Shown here piece after piece: positions 32,130-42,796 of a DNA stretch of 64,000 nt. The stretch spans positions 69,097,719 to 69,161,718 of the forward strand of contig OY755046.1 in the NCBI GenBank assembly GCA_963576565.1. Direction: 5' to 3'. The notes beneath the pieces are model-generated. The model was not told the DNA's origin. It worked only from the letters and a program-made list of their open reading frames with translations, and did not search any database. The stretch comes from Aspidapion aeneum. Taxonomy: Eukaryota > Arthropoda > Insecta > Coleoptera > Brentidae. A program made the position numbers and the translations under genes. The number at the start of each line of letters is the position of its first letter. Position 1 is the first letter of the stretch.

Positions 32130-33970
32130 CACTATAGGATAAAAAATCCAAATTTTGGCCAATATAGGAAGAAAATAGGTTTACCTTTTAGTTATTAAAT
32201 TACCACCAAAAATATTTAAAATGACCAAGTCATTAATATTTCTAATAATGACATTTGAAATCTAAGTAGGCCGTGCTTGATGACAGCGCAAAGTCAGCTT
32301 ATACGTCGAATAAAGTATTCTTTGTTTTTTCTTAAAATATTTACTGATATTTCAAAAGGCGCTGTACCAAAGATATTAATTTAAAAAAGTGATTTTTTTT
32401 ATTACCCATGAAGAACGAAGGTAAGATTGATTAATTATATACCTTTTGTTTTTAGAAGCTTACCTATTTTTTATTTGCTGGTTTTATATCAATATATAGC
32501 AGAAATCTGGCAAAAGAAATAAAATTGTTTGGTTAGGTTGAATTACAAAATGAGATCCGCAAGGATCCGATCAGGCCGATATGTAATAATATTCTTTAGA
32601 GTTTAGGCTAAAAGGCTGTTATAAAACCGTTTGCAACTATTTGCAACAAAGGCGTTTTTTTTTACTTTTAGATGAATTCTGCATTAAAAATCAAGACCTT
32701 TTTGATGTGTGGTTGTCTAAGATAATACAAGTTTCCTTTGAATTAAATCATCATTTTTGGGTAATATTAGTTTCCCTGTGTTGCCAATTGCCTTTAAATT
32801 TGACAAAACTACTGCTTTGAAACTGCTTATATTTTCATGAGCACTTATCCTTGGTTTCCTATGCCAGCTAGTGTACACAAGGTGCTTATTCACAGCAAGC
32901 AGATTTTGCAGAATTGTTTATTACCAGCTGGGTTTTTGGGAGAGGAAGCCTCAGAAACGAGAAACAAGATCTACAAGCATGATCGGGAATACCATGTCCG
33001 AAAAAGTAGTGGAATAAATAATTTAACAGACATTTTCAATAGGGCAATGGACACTTCAGATCCGTTAATCTCAACTTTGTCACTTATGTCACGAAAATCC
33101 AAACTGAAATCGAAAGTGTTACCTGAAGATGTAAGAAATTTTTTACAATCACCCGATGAATATTTATCTAAATCAGGTTTACTTGAAAATAACAGCCAAT
33201 CCAGTAGTGTTGAGCCAGATCATGAATTTTTATTTGACATTTCAGAATTAGATAGCTTAGAGTTGGATTCAGAAATAAACGATTAAGTAAAACTTCAAGA
33301 AAAGTTAAGTGATCTATAATATTTAGACTTTGCTATTTTTGAGTAAATATAACTTGTTCTGTTTTTGCAAAATTTTTCAATATCCAGCCATTTTAATTTG
33401 TAGAAGTATCCAGGAATTCCGGATAATTAGGGTGAAAAGATGTTTCTTATAAATATAGAACTAGAACAAACAGTGTAATTCTGATTTGGCACTTTTGGGG
33501 ATTTTAAGGTTATTTAAAGGAAAGAGATAAAATATGAAGTTAACTTTTACGATGAAAACTACATATTACCAAGCTACAGGGCGTTCTAAAAATTCTGCTT
33601 TTTGAAAAGTGTCTATAATCCTTTATGTCTGATTTTTTATGTGTTGTCTTTTTATATTTTTAAAAAAGTAAACTTTAACTTTGATTTGTTTAATTTTAAA
33701 AATCGACATTTAATTTGACTAAAATACAGCTCTACACATGCGGTTGTCTTATATCTTCTATGCAAGCTATTTTCAACACCCCAAAATTGCCCATTGGGGA
33801 TCACCCTGTACATAATAAAATCTTATATAATTTACTAAAATGATTTTAAACTCTTTAGTATACCACCTATAAAATTCTTCAAAATATTGCTACTCAAAAA
33901 AATCGGTTTTGTTTGCTTAAATCATATTCTTCTAATATTGGCCAAAATAAAGACGTCTTATCCTACTGTG
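32130..33970 (+). mobile_element. Transib-like DNA transposon inside Penelope RT
   Basis: The ends CACTATAGGATAA and (reversed) CACAGTAGGATAA form imperfect inverted repeats that extend over TTTTGGCCAATAT. CAGTG is present directly on both sides (32125-32129 and 33971-33975), a 5-bp duplication. Removing the element and one CAGTG restores the host frame as S-P-V-V-A-K. CAC ends, 5-bp duplications and the encoded protein fragment all fit Transib, the RAG1-related superfamily. At 1841 bp it is shorter than complete Transib elements, so it is internally deleted. Confidence 0.8.
32837..33286 (+). CDS. Transib transposase C-terminal fragment (RAG1-like)
   Basis: 149 codons; the frame is open from a stop at 32801. 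The conserved block VHKVLIHSKQIL, GEEASETRNKIYKHDRE, VRK, TDIFNRAMDTSDP corresponds to the C-terminal part of Transib transposase and to the RAG1 region H-K-x-L-x-H ... E-x-x-E-S-G-N-K, which holds the third catalytic acid (one of the Glu in EEASE). The D-D part of the DDE active site is missing, so no activity is expected. The acidic tail ELDSLELDSEI follows. Family assignment rests on motif recall without an alignment. Confidence 0.65.
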   Translation: MSTYPWFPMPASVHKVLIHSKQILQNCLLPAGFLGEEASETRNKIYKHDREYHVRKSSGINNLTDIFNRAMDTSDPLISTLSLMSRKSKLKSKVLPEDVRNFLQSPDEYLSKSGLLENNSQSSSVEPDHEFLFDISELDSLELDSEIND

Positions 33971-34320
33971 CAGTGGTAGCGAAGATTTATATGGAGTGGC
34001 TCGAGGACCATGCGATCAACACAGCAAGAGTCAAGCCAAAACTCTGGCTTCAATACATGGATGACACATTTATTATATGGCCGGAAAATGATGACGAACT
34101 ATAAAATTTTCTACACCATCTGAACGGTATTCGACCAACAATCAAATGCAAAATGGAAATCGAAAAAATTTCGGCATTACCTTTTTTCGATGTTCTTGTC
34201 AAACGATTAGACAGAAACATTCAAACACACACGGGACAGTACCTATATTTTAAGTGTAATCATTTTGTTGCTACAAAAAAGAAGTTATAAGAAGTTTGTA
34301 TTTAACAGCCGTAAATATTT
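33971..34320 (+). pseudogene. Penelope-like element, RT part 2
   Basis: Continues the RT interrupted at 32129: VVAKIYMEWLEDHA, KLWLQYMDDTFIIW with the Y-M-D-D active site at 34054-34065, then FLHHLNGI, ALPFFDVLVKR. An in-frame stop falls after ENDDEL (34102). After about 34290 the frame breaks down. Confidence 0.8.
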
Positions 34321-34379
34321 GTAGTAATAAACCTTAAAAAGGACTTACAACAGAATGGTTATTTCGAGAAATTAATAAG

Positions 34380-35380
34380 TTCAACGATCTCTAAAATTAA
34401 AAACAAATCAAATGTAGCAAAGTCTCAATATAATAATCCGTTGGTTATTAGGGACTTATTGGAACAAAACCTGACATTATTTTAGAGTCGACTTTATTTT
34501 GACCTCTCAAAATTGACACTCCAAAGCCAAATTTAATAATAAAGATGCTAACTTTCATTAAATAAATACTGTTGGTGCAACTTTAATTTTAAATTCAAAT
34601 TTTGCGCCAAATTCCCGTATTCGGAAAACCCACACAATTTCAATTTGATTGGCACAAGCAAAACGCCAGCGCCATCTACGAAAAATGAATCTGCGCAAAA
34701 AGGCGTAACCAAAAAAAGATTCGTCTGTCGTATTCTATCGAGATCACCACGCAGCATGGTGATAAATTCTATTAACCAAAAAAATCCAATAACATTCTTA
34801 GAAAATCAAACTAAACCATTACACAAACAAGTGATTCTAGTGTGGATCGACTGCAACGACTGGGCCAGCGAGAGGAGCTCCTCTGGACGACGGAAACAAC
34901 TAAAAAGGTGAGTGCCAATCCTCTATATTGTCTTTGTGTGGCTCGGAAAAATTAATATTTTTACATCGTCCTTTTAAGGATTTTTGCACCCAGATTTTAT
35001 AAAACGACCAGCGCGCTTACAGTCCCGCGGCTCTACCCCTCAAACCTCAAACCATCAACAAATACCGACACTAATAAATCCGGTTTTTAAATACACAAAG
35101 GCCGAATTTTGAAGCAGAGCAGCTGCTTTTTATATGCAAATCTGTCACCATAGGGTCGATGTTTAAATAAGGTCACGTTTTATTCCAATAAGTGTCTATT
35201 ATCTTTGATATGATACAACTAACCCAGTCTTGTAAACAATCCATATATTCAAGGGATTTCAGAAAATATAAGACGATTAACACACAATATAAAAACAGTA
35301 TTTTTATCGGGAAATATGATAAGGAGTTTTGTAACTAAAACAAAACCAGAAAATCCCTCAAATAATAAGAAATGTATTTA
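34380..35380 (+). repeat. Degraded interior of the Penelope-like element or unrelated insert
   Basis: No clear protein. An 88-codon frame at 34645-34911 ends next to a GTGAGT donor-like site, but has no family resemblance; I do not call it a gene. The GIY-YIG part resumes at about 35380. Confidence 0.35.
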
Positions 35381-35845
35381 ACAAATCCCGTGTGAGTTTG
35401 GTAAATTATATGTAGGTGAAACGAAACTCCCTCTTCAGGTTAGAGTAAATGAACATATAAAAAGCACCCAATTAAGGGATATTGAAGAATCCGGTTTGGC
35501 GAATCATTGCATGGTCAAATGATCACAGGATTCAGTGGTTAAAAGCTAAAGTTTTGCATAAGGAGTCGAAAAAGAAAGTTGATTGAAGCTGCGTTTATAA
35601 TGCAGAATAAAGAAATTTTCAGTCAACCAAGCGCAGACATACCAAACATATGGAAACCACTCCTTAAGGAAAACAAGCGTCTTAGGGGGCGGGCCGTCAA
35701 ACCTCACTGCACACCAAGTAGTATAAGTAGTAGCCTATAGACTAGATTGTTTAGTTTACACTTGGAAACGGTTAAGATACTTACTAACCGAAACGTCGTG
35801 TTTAAAATAAATAAAGACAATGGAAGTCCAAAATTTTGTTTCTGT
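35380..35845 (+). pseudogene. Penelope-like element, GIY-YIG endonuclease and 3' end
   Basis: Encodes FGKLYVGETKLPLQVRVNEH, the GIY-YIG nuclease start, then ESGLANHC; frameshifts follow. The 3' part (CAACCAAGC ... CCAAACATATGGAAACCACT) matches the reversed copy at 55525-55900. The terminal GACAATGGAAGTCCAAAATT also occurs at 42739. It ends about 25 bases from the exon 6 donor of FAR. Confidence 0.75.
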
Positions 35846-35871
35846 ATCATAGGATGTAAGAAGAGACTTAC

Positions 35872-36129
35872 ATTGTGTCCTTCTTCTTCGCAGCAGGCAA
35901 AGTTTTGATGGAATCTTTGCTCAGATAGATCCTGGAGCCCAAAACCAAGTCTACGAAGTAGTCTTTCCAAACAAGACTGGAAATATCCAAGTTAAAGTCT
36001 TGCCTGTCAGTTTGGTTCATCCAGTTCTGGAGTTCGATGGTTTTGGGTGCTGAAAATTTCCATTCAGTAAAGATGAACTTGGCTAGACGATCTAACGAGT
36101 TGTTTACGTTCCTGTGAAGCTTCATTAAG
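35872..36129 (-). CDS. Fatty acyl-CoA reductase, exon 6 (FAR_C)
   Basis: Encodes LMKLHRNVNNSLDRLAKFIF, TEWKFSAPKTIELQ and LVLGSRIYLSKDSIKTLP: the FAR C-terminal domain in its standard form. Acceptor ATTTTTAG precedes 36129 and donor ACAAT|GTAAGT follows 35872. The first base C completes AT of exon 5 to Ile, and the last two bases AT pass to exon 7. Confidence 0.95.
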
Positions 36130-36232
36130 CTAAAAATAATTAAATGTTTAAATGATTTTGTTGGTTTGTTTAAGAATGTACAATATGAGTTTTAAAAAAT
36201 CCATTCTATTCCATGTATAGCAGTTTATTTTC

Positions 36233-36490
36233 GCCTGCTCTTGTTCTGGTTTCTCTCGTATCTCGGTAGATGGCGGTTCTTGCGAGAGTTTTCTCATTAT
36301 TTACAAAGGATTAGATACAAAACCGTCTAATTAACTTCGCAAGAGTGTCACATTGATCAAGCAGTGTTCTGAGGAGTCTTATAAGGACGAAACAGTTAAC
36401 TGTCAACACTTATTAGGTGCCCATTAGATCTTGGACCCCCGTGAGGTTAAGCCTTCAAGCTACCCACGGAAAAATATGAGAGAAACAAAA
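36233..36490. repeat. SINE-like 255-bp repeat (copy 2)
   Basis: The fullest copy of the family at 1386-1640, here in FAR intron 5, about 105 bases from exon 6. An ACAGGGTGTTTAAAG repeat follows directly at 36496. Confidence 0.65.
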
Positions 36491-37118
36491 CGTATACAGG
36501 GTGTTTAAAGTTACGTCGCTAGAATTGCTAACGTCGTTATTTTTAGAGCTCGATCGACCTTGAATTTATTGTGCTCGAAAAGGATTTTTCTAAAATTATT
36601 TGGTTCCAGTTCATTTTAGAGAAAAAAGTTTTAAACAAAAGTTGAGGACAGTAAAGTTTCCTACAAAAGCGCTTTAACACGTTTTTTTGTCAGACGAATG
36701 GTTTTTGAGTTATAAGGCTAAACATTTCGCCACCATTTTGAATTTTGAGAATTTTTTTTTAATGACCTTTAACTTAGAAACTGCTTATTTTTGAGAAAAT
36801 ATGTAATAACATAAAGACTAATTAATAGTCTTTAAAATAAAATATCATTGAGTTGTTTGTGTAGTACCCTTGCTAAGATACGATCCCTGAAGTGTTAGTA
36901 GTACACCCGTTTTCTAGTATATGCAAAATAAACCGAAATTATTAACTTTTATATAATTTTCTCAAAAGGTAAGCATTTTACAGAGATCATTTAATTTTCT
37001 ACAATAGGGTTAATTACACATTTTCCGCAAAATGCTTACCATTTGAGAAATTTACATAAAACCTAATAATTTTGGTTTATTTTGCATATACTATGGAAAT
37101 ACATAGGAATTGGGTGTA

Positions 37119-38681
37119 CAGCGTGTCCCATTTTCGATGGGATATTGATTTTCTGATTGCACCTTACCGTGCTCTTTTTTTGAGCCCTTAAAAATGGCGT
37201 CATCAGATTTTTGCTATACCCCGTAGTTTGGCTAATACAGGGAGTTTTTGAAAAAATTGTATTTTTAATAATCCCTTGTATCCCGCTTATTTTGCGAGAT
37301 ACTTTTATTCTGTAAAAATATTTTTATGGCAACTTTTTTAGAAGAAAATAATGATGTTGTCAATTTTTTAAAATATTGTTTAGTTGTTGAGATATGGTAT
37401 TTATCATAAAAAAATTAAATACGGACCTGGATTTTTTTTATTACTATTTTAATTGGTTTCATGCTAGTATTATCATAAAAAAATTAAATACGGACCTGGA
37501 TTTTTTTTATTACTATTTTAATTGGTTTCATGCTAGTATTATCATAAAAAAATAAAAATTTTAAAAATTTTTGTTTTAAGGTAAAAAAAAAATATTTAAT
37601 ATTTTTAAAAAAAATTAGTCCGAACCTGGATATTTCCAACATAAATATAAACTAAAATTGCTAGTTAAACAATTTTTAGTTTAACTGTTTTGATACTTAG
37701 CATATTAAAATCGTTTTACGTTAATTTACAGATTTATTTGAAACAAAGTCTACGAAAAAAACAAATTATAAAAAATAACTAATTTTTCTGATTACCATTA
37801 TGTGTAAGACATTGTTGGCATTTTTGAGTAATTTTTCTTAACGCATTTTGTATAAAAATATTTCTGCCATTTAGATATTGGGATTTTGTTGCTTGAATGA
37901 AGCAGTCAAACATATCACATTTTTCAAAATCTGGATATGGTCGATTTCTAGCCAGTTTAAAATAATTGTAAGCCATTCACAAAAATGACAAGTAAAATGA
38001 CAATGTCAATTCCACGCTTTTGTTTTGTAAATTTCACGACCTGCTGTTCGGTTATCAAATAATTAGTATGATATTATTTTTGTAACTTTTTAACGTTTTT
38101 TAATTTATTTATAAATCTTTTAATTATCATTTCAAAACAGATAAACTAAAAATCGTTCAACTAGTGTGTCTTGCAATTTTTAATTTATAATTACGTTGGA
38201 AATTTCCAGGTTCGGACTATAATCTTTTTTTTCAAATATTACATAGTTTTTTTAACTTTAAATCAAAAAAATATTAAAGTTTTATCATTTTAAGGTAATA
38301 ATCGCATGGAACTAATCAAAGTAGTAATAAAAAAAATCCAGGTCCGTATTTAATTTTTTTATGAAAAATACCATATCTCAAAAACTAAACAATATTTTTA
38401 AAAATGAACAACGTCCTTATTTTGCTCTAAAAAAGTTTCCATAAAAAGGTTTTTACAGAATAAAAATATCTTGCAAAATAAGCGAGATACAAGGAATTAA
38501 TTAAAATGCATTTTTTTCAAAAACTTTCCCTGTATTAGCGAAACCACGGGGTATAGCAAAAATCTGATTACACCATTTTTAAGGGCTCCAAAAAAGAGTA
38601 CGGTAAGGTGCAATCAGAAAATTGATATCTCTAATAATAACCGAGTTTCCCATTTAATCCCATCGAAAATGGGACACGCTG
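37119..38681. mobile_element. Foldback element, 1563 bp, TA target site
   Basis: The ends CAGCGTGTCCCATTTTCGAT and its mirror ATCGAAAATGGGACACGCTG are flanked by TA on both sides. The arms run about 550 bases (37119-37690 and 38130-38681); the left arm contains a 69-bp tandem duplication (37401-37540). The 440-base loop holds a 65-codon frame. The element is itself flanked by a second, outer inverted repeat (36780-36910 against 38690-38830), so it landed inside an older palindrome. Confidence 0.75.
37779..37976 (-). CDS. 65-codon reading frame in the loop of the foldback element
   Basis: ATG to stop, with balanced, protein-like composition (MAYNYFKLARNRPYPDFEK, then FIQNALRKITQKCQQCLTHN). 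It matches no family I recognise. It occupies the unique centre of the inverted repeat, where foldback elements sometimes carry captured sequence. It may equally be chance in AT-rich DNA. Confidence 0.25.
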   Translation of the reverse strand: MAYNYFKLARNRPYPDFEKCDMFDCFIQATKSQYLNGRNIFIQNALRKITQKCQQCLTHNGNQKN

Positions 38682-39149
38682 TACTGCTAACACTTCAGAA
38701 TTCGTATCTCAGGTACTAACCAGACAAGTCAATTGTACCTTATTTTTTTATGGGCTATTAATTAGACTTTATTTTACGTTATTACAGATTTTCTCAAATA
38801 TGAGCAGTTTCTATATATTATTCTATTTAACATATGTCAAAATTGCGACTACACCACCTTTTGCAAGGTGGGAGTCTTTTTTCGCTTTAATCACTAGCCT
38901 ATTATAAAAACACCAAGATGAAACTTTAAAAAATAAAAAAGTTATAGGCTCCTTTTCAACAAAAAGTTATAATAAGCTCTTTTCTAAGATGCAAAACTTC
39001 CAGTAGCTTAAAAACAGCTTCCTATCAAGATTAAGATGAAGTTTTCTCCCAAAAACATCGAATTTCGCGGTTCTTTGCTAGTTTTGACATTTTCAGTGGT
39101 ATACTGTGTTTTCAATACAGTTTTTTTACATTTATATGGCTGTACTTAC

Positions 39150-39399
39150 ATAGGTCTTCCACCAACCACCCTGGTCACTGTATCCAACAAAATTGCGGGT
39201 ATAATGTGAACAAAAAATGCCGAAATTTTATAAAACGTAATAGAATTAATAAACTTCAAATTGGGATACCACACGGCCGACTTTAGTGGGTACTTGTGTA
39301 GATATACGTTTATTTCGTCCTTCACCAGGTCCCATTTAAAAGGATTCCTCGTGCTCGAAGTACAGTGGTATATTTCCACTTTTTTTGGGTTCATCTGCC
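39150..39399 (-). CDS. Fatty acyl-CoA reductase, exon 5
   Basis: Encodes GQMNPKKVEIYHCTSSTRNP across the junction, then FKWDLV and the segment ending RVVGGRP. Acceptor TTTTTAG precedes 39399 and donor CCTAT|GTAAGT follows 39150. VEIYHCTSSTRNP is the usual block that joins the Rossmann part of FARs to FAR_C. It enters with GG (phase 1) and leaves with AT (phase 2), as required by exons 4 and 6. Confidence 0.95.
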
Positions 39400-39464
39400 C
39401 TAAAAATAAAAATAAAACATTTTAAAATAGTTTTTAGTCGAACCAATTTGCATGTAACGTAACA

Positions 39465-39925
39465 TGTTACATTTCATGTAGCATAACATGTTACATTACA
39501 TGTTACATTACATTTAACATAACATGTTACGTTACATGTAACATAACATGTTACATTACATGTTACATTACATGTTACATAACATGATACGTCACGGGTA
39601 AAATTAATTGTTAGATTACATGATATATTACATGTTACATCACATTTTACGTCACAGGTAACATTAAATGTTACATTACATGCTATATTACATGTTACAT
39701 CACATTTTTCGTCACACACATGTTACATTACATGTAACATTACATGCTACAATACATGTAACATAACTCGTTACATTACATGTAATATAACATCTTACGT
39801 TACATGTAATCTTATCTGTTACATAACATGTAACATTACCTGTTACATGACATGTTACATCACAGGTAACATTAAATGTTACATTACATGTTACATCATA
39901 TTTTACGTCACATGTTACATTGCAT
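39465..39925. repeat. Minisatellite of ACATGTTACATTACATGTAAC type
   Basis: About 460 bases of irregular 10- to 20-base units built from ACATGTTACATT and its mirror. Reading frames across it give only C-N-V-T-C repeats and are not genes. It fills most of FAR intron 4 and ends 27 bases from the exon 4 donor. Confidence 0.9.
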
Positions 39926-39951
39926 GCTATTTTCATCGCAATTGGAATTAC

Positions 39952-40134
39952 CTGCGTGAAATCCAGCTGCTAATAAGGTATTAACAACGATATCAATGGG
40001 AATATAATCATAAATCAGGTCTGTGGCAACGGGAAGTCGTCTGATGATGCCTTTGGAGGCACCCATCATGAAACCTTGTGGCCCGTTTTTACTGATCGTC
40101 CAACCCGGCACTGGTTCTTTCCAGGCGCCGATTA
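39952..40134 (-). CDS. Fatty acyl-CoA reductase, exon 4
   Basis: Encodes GAWKEPVPGW, GPQGFMMGASKGIIRRLPV and DYIPIDIVVNTLLAA. Acceptor CTTTTTAG precedes 40134 and donor GCAG|GTAATT follows 39952. The first two bases complete Ile with A from exon 3, giving the conserved R-P-S-M-I-I-G-A-W block. Confidence 0.95.
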
Positions 40135-40249
40135 CTAAAAAGGAAAAATATAAAGACATTATAGAAACAAAAGAAATTAATAAATTTTTGAGATATTAGA
40201 TGGCTTAAATTTCTAAATAATTTATTTACAAAATAAAATTAATATACAG

Positions 40250-40520
40250 GGTGTTTCACGAACATCAAAACAGAGGCCTTTTTGAGTATTTAGAGTGCGA
40301 ATTTGGAAAAACGCTCGGACACGTCGATTTTGTTTGCTAGGGGGACATTTTTTGGCTATCTTGAAATATTTGTAGCACGAACCCCCTTCGAGGGGTATAC
40401 TCTACCCCTATATTTTGAATAGGGAAAGTGGGTCTAGTGATACCTTGTTTTAAAGGCATTTTGAATGTCCTTATAACCGTGTAAAAATTTCAAAAATGTA
40501 TCCATTAGTTTTTGAGATAA
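40250..40520. repeat. GTAGCACGAACCC repeat, third arm copy
   Basis: Starts ACAGGGTGTTTCACGAACAT and shares CGGACACGTCGATTTTGTTT and GAATAGGGAAAGTGGGTCTA with both arms at 27998-28310 and 29740-29900. Confidence 0.6.
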
Positions 40521-40539
40521 TCGCCAATTTAAAATTCCT

Positions 40540-42356
40540 ATCAGCCTTCTAAAGCTTAGCTCTTTAGCGTTTCTAGAAGTGGGCAATATTACTTTTACAT
40601 AACTTTACATTTATAGGGGAGGGAAGTAAATTCAAATTTTGGTGTTTTTAAATTTTCTCCTAAAGATTTATCATAGTTCCTATGGGTCTTCCAAAGCTCA
40701 GCTCTCTAGCGTTTCTGGAAGTGGGCAATGTTACTTTTACATAATTTTACATTTATAGGGGAGGGAAGCTAATTAAAAAATGTTTTCTATAGTTTTATCA
40801 TAGTTCCTATCGGCCTTCCAAAGCTCAGCTCTCTAGCGTTTCTGAAAGTGGGCAATATTACTTTTACATAACTTAACATTTATAGAGGAGAAGAGTAAAT
40901 TAGAATTTTGGGTTTTTTTCCAAGGGTTTGGTCATAATTTCGATCAGTCTGCCAAATTTTAGCTTTGTAGCATGTCTGGAAGTACAGTAGAATTTTGATG
41001 ATCTATGAGTGACTGAGTGGCAATTTCGACGTTTTTTAAAATTTCGTAACTACTTTACTACTTTATGGAAGTCCATGAAACTTGGAAAGGTTGTTAACTC
41101 TATGAAGATCCACGACTGTGCAAAGTTTGAGTTTCGTAGCTTATTCTGAAGTAGAGTTTTAGATAGGTCAAATATGGGCTGAAATGTTTCAAGAAAAGAT
41201 AGTACAGCAGTTAAAAACTAAAAGAGGTTTCATGTAAAATGCAAATTAAAAAAATAATATTGACCACCCTTTATTGTTTAAGCTATATCTTAGATCTCCA
41301 CTCCCCGTAGTAGTCCGGCAGAATCAGCCAACAAATTAAAAAAAATTGCAGAATAAAAACTAAGAGAGGTTTCTCCGAAAATGTAATTCAGAAAAATAAT
41401 ATTGACTACCTTTTATTGTTTATGCCATATCCTAACTCTCCATTCCCCGTAGTAGTCCGGGAGAATTAAATGAAAATGTAAAAAAATTTTAGAATAAAAA
41501 CTAAAAGAGGTTTCACCGAAAATGCAATTCAGAAAAATAATATTGACTATTCTTTATTGTTTATGCCATATCTTAACTCTCCATCCCCCGTAGTAGTCCG
41601 GGAGAATTAAATGACAAATGTAAAAAAATTTCAGAATAAAAACTAAAAGAGGTTTCACCGAAAATGTAATTCAGAAAAATAATATTGACCTTCCTTTATT
41701 GTTCATGCTATATCTTAACTCTCCATTCCCCGTAGTAGTCCGGGAAAATTAAATGACAAATGTAAAAAAAATTCAGAATAAAAACGAAAAGAGGTTTCAC
41801 CGAAAATGCAATTCAGAAAAATAATATTGAACATCCTTTATTGTTTATGCTATATCTTAACTCTCCATTCCCCGTAGTGATCCGGGAGAATTAGCCGAAA
41901 AATTTTAAAAAATTGCAGAATAAAAACTAAAAGAGGTTTCACCGAAAATGCAATTCAGAAAAATAATATTGAACATCCTTTATTGTTTATGCCATATCTT
42001 AACTCTCCATTCCCCGTAGTAGTCCGGGAGAATTAAATGACAATGTAAAAAAATTTCAGAATAAAAACTAAAAGAGGTTTCACCGAAAATGCAATTCAGA
42101 AAAATAATATTGACTATTCTTTATTGTTTATGCCATATCTTAACTCTCCATTCCCCGTAGTAGTCCGGGAGAATTAAATGACAAATGTAAAAAAATTTCA
42201 GAATAAAAACTAAAAGAGGTTTCACCGAAAATGCAATTCAGAAAAATAATATTCATTACCCTTTATTGTGTATGCCATATCTTAACTCTCGATTTCTCGT
42301 AGTACACAAATATAAAAAAATACGCGAACTTGGCAAGGCACTGCCGTGCCCCCAGA
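40540..42356 (-). mobile_element. Helitron-like element copy B with acquired 142-bp array
   Basis: Read on the minus strand it begins A|TCTGGGGGCACGGCAGTGCC at 42356, only 16 bases from the FAR exon 3 donor. After about 35 bases the family sequence is broken by a tandem array (41218-42321), then resumes at AACTGCTGTACTATC and runs to three or four 141-bp monomers of the satellite type (40545-41000). The 3' tail was not found. Confidence 0.55.
41218..42321 (-). repeat. Tandem array of about 8 units of 141-142 bp (unrelated to the satellite)
   Basis: AATAAAAAC recurs at 41352, 41493, 41635, 41777, 41919, 42060 and 42202, so the period is 141-142 bases. The unit contains CCCCGTAGTAGTCCGGGAGA and GAGGTTTCACCGAAAATGCA. 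The sequence differs from the satellite at 13360-17990 although the unit length is the same. Located in FAR intron 3. Confidence 0.9.
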
Positions 42357-42371
42357 TCAGTTGCAACTTAC

Positions 42372-42570
42372 TCATGCTAGGCCTCACAATAGCACAGGGC
42401 ACCAATGCTTCAATTTTCTGAACTTCATGTTCCGCCATGTGTTTGGTAATTGTGTAAGTGTTGGGGTGATCCCCCAAAATTTGTGGCGTCTGTATTTCCA
42501 GTTCTTCAGGGGTGAGTTTGTTTACCAAGGTTATCACCTCTTCTGGGTCTTTTGGTAAAGGGTAGATTAT
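42372..42570 (-). CDS. Fatty acyl-CoA reductase, exon 3 (catalytic Y-x-x-x-K)
   Basis: Encodes IIYPLPKDPEEV, HPNTYTITKHMAEHEVQK and CAIVRPSM. The Y-T-I-T-K motif (about Tyr209 and Lys213) is the short-chain-dehydrogenase catalytic pair of FAR. Acceptor TTTTTAG precedes 42570 and donor ATGA|GTAAGT follows 42372. It starts in phase 0 after GAG of exon 2. Confidence 0.95.
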
Positions 42571-42639
42571 CTAAAAATGATTTACTGACAACTGACGATT
42601 CTACCCGTGGCATATAGAAGAAAACGCCTTCGGAGGAGG

Positions 42640-42768
42640 GCTTAATCTTAATCAATACTATTAAAAAGTAGCATAGAAACAAAATTTCGGACCATTGCCT
42701 TTATTCAGTCAGTCACTTGAAAACGGTTAGAGGTACAGACAATGGAAGTCCAAAATTTTGTTTCTAAT
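42640..42768. repeat. Short Penelope-like terminal fragment
   Basis: Contains AAAACGGTTAGAGGTACAGA and GACAATGGAAGTCCAAAATT, matching the Penelope 3' end at 35760-35845 and 55530-55610. Confidence 0.5.
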
Positions 42769-42796
42769 TCTATATTAAAAGTAAGCTTATATTGGG

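Noticed and set aside
34548..34911. Opposed frames of 69 and 88 codons, the latter followed by a donor-like GTGAGT
   Set aside because: No family resemblance and located in the degraded interior of a Penelope-like element.
39474..39936. C-N-V-T-C repeat proteins on the minus strand
   Set aside because: They translate a minisatellite inside FAR intron 4.
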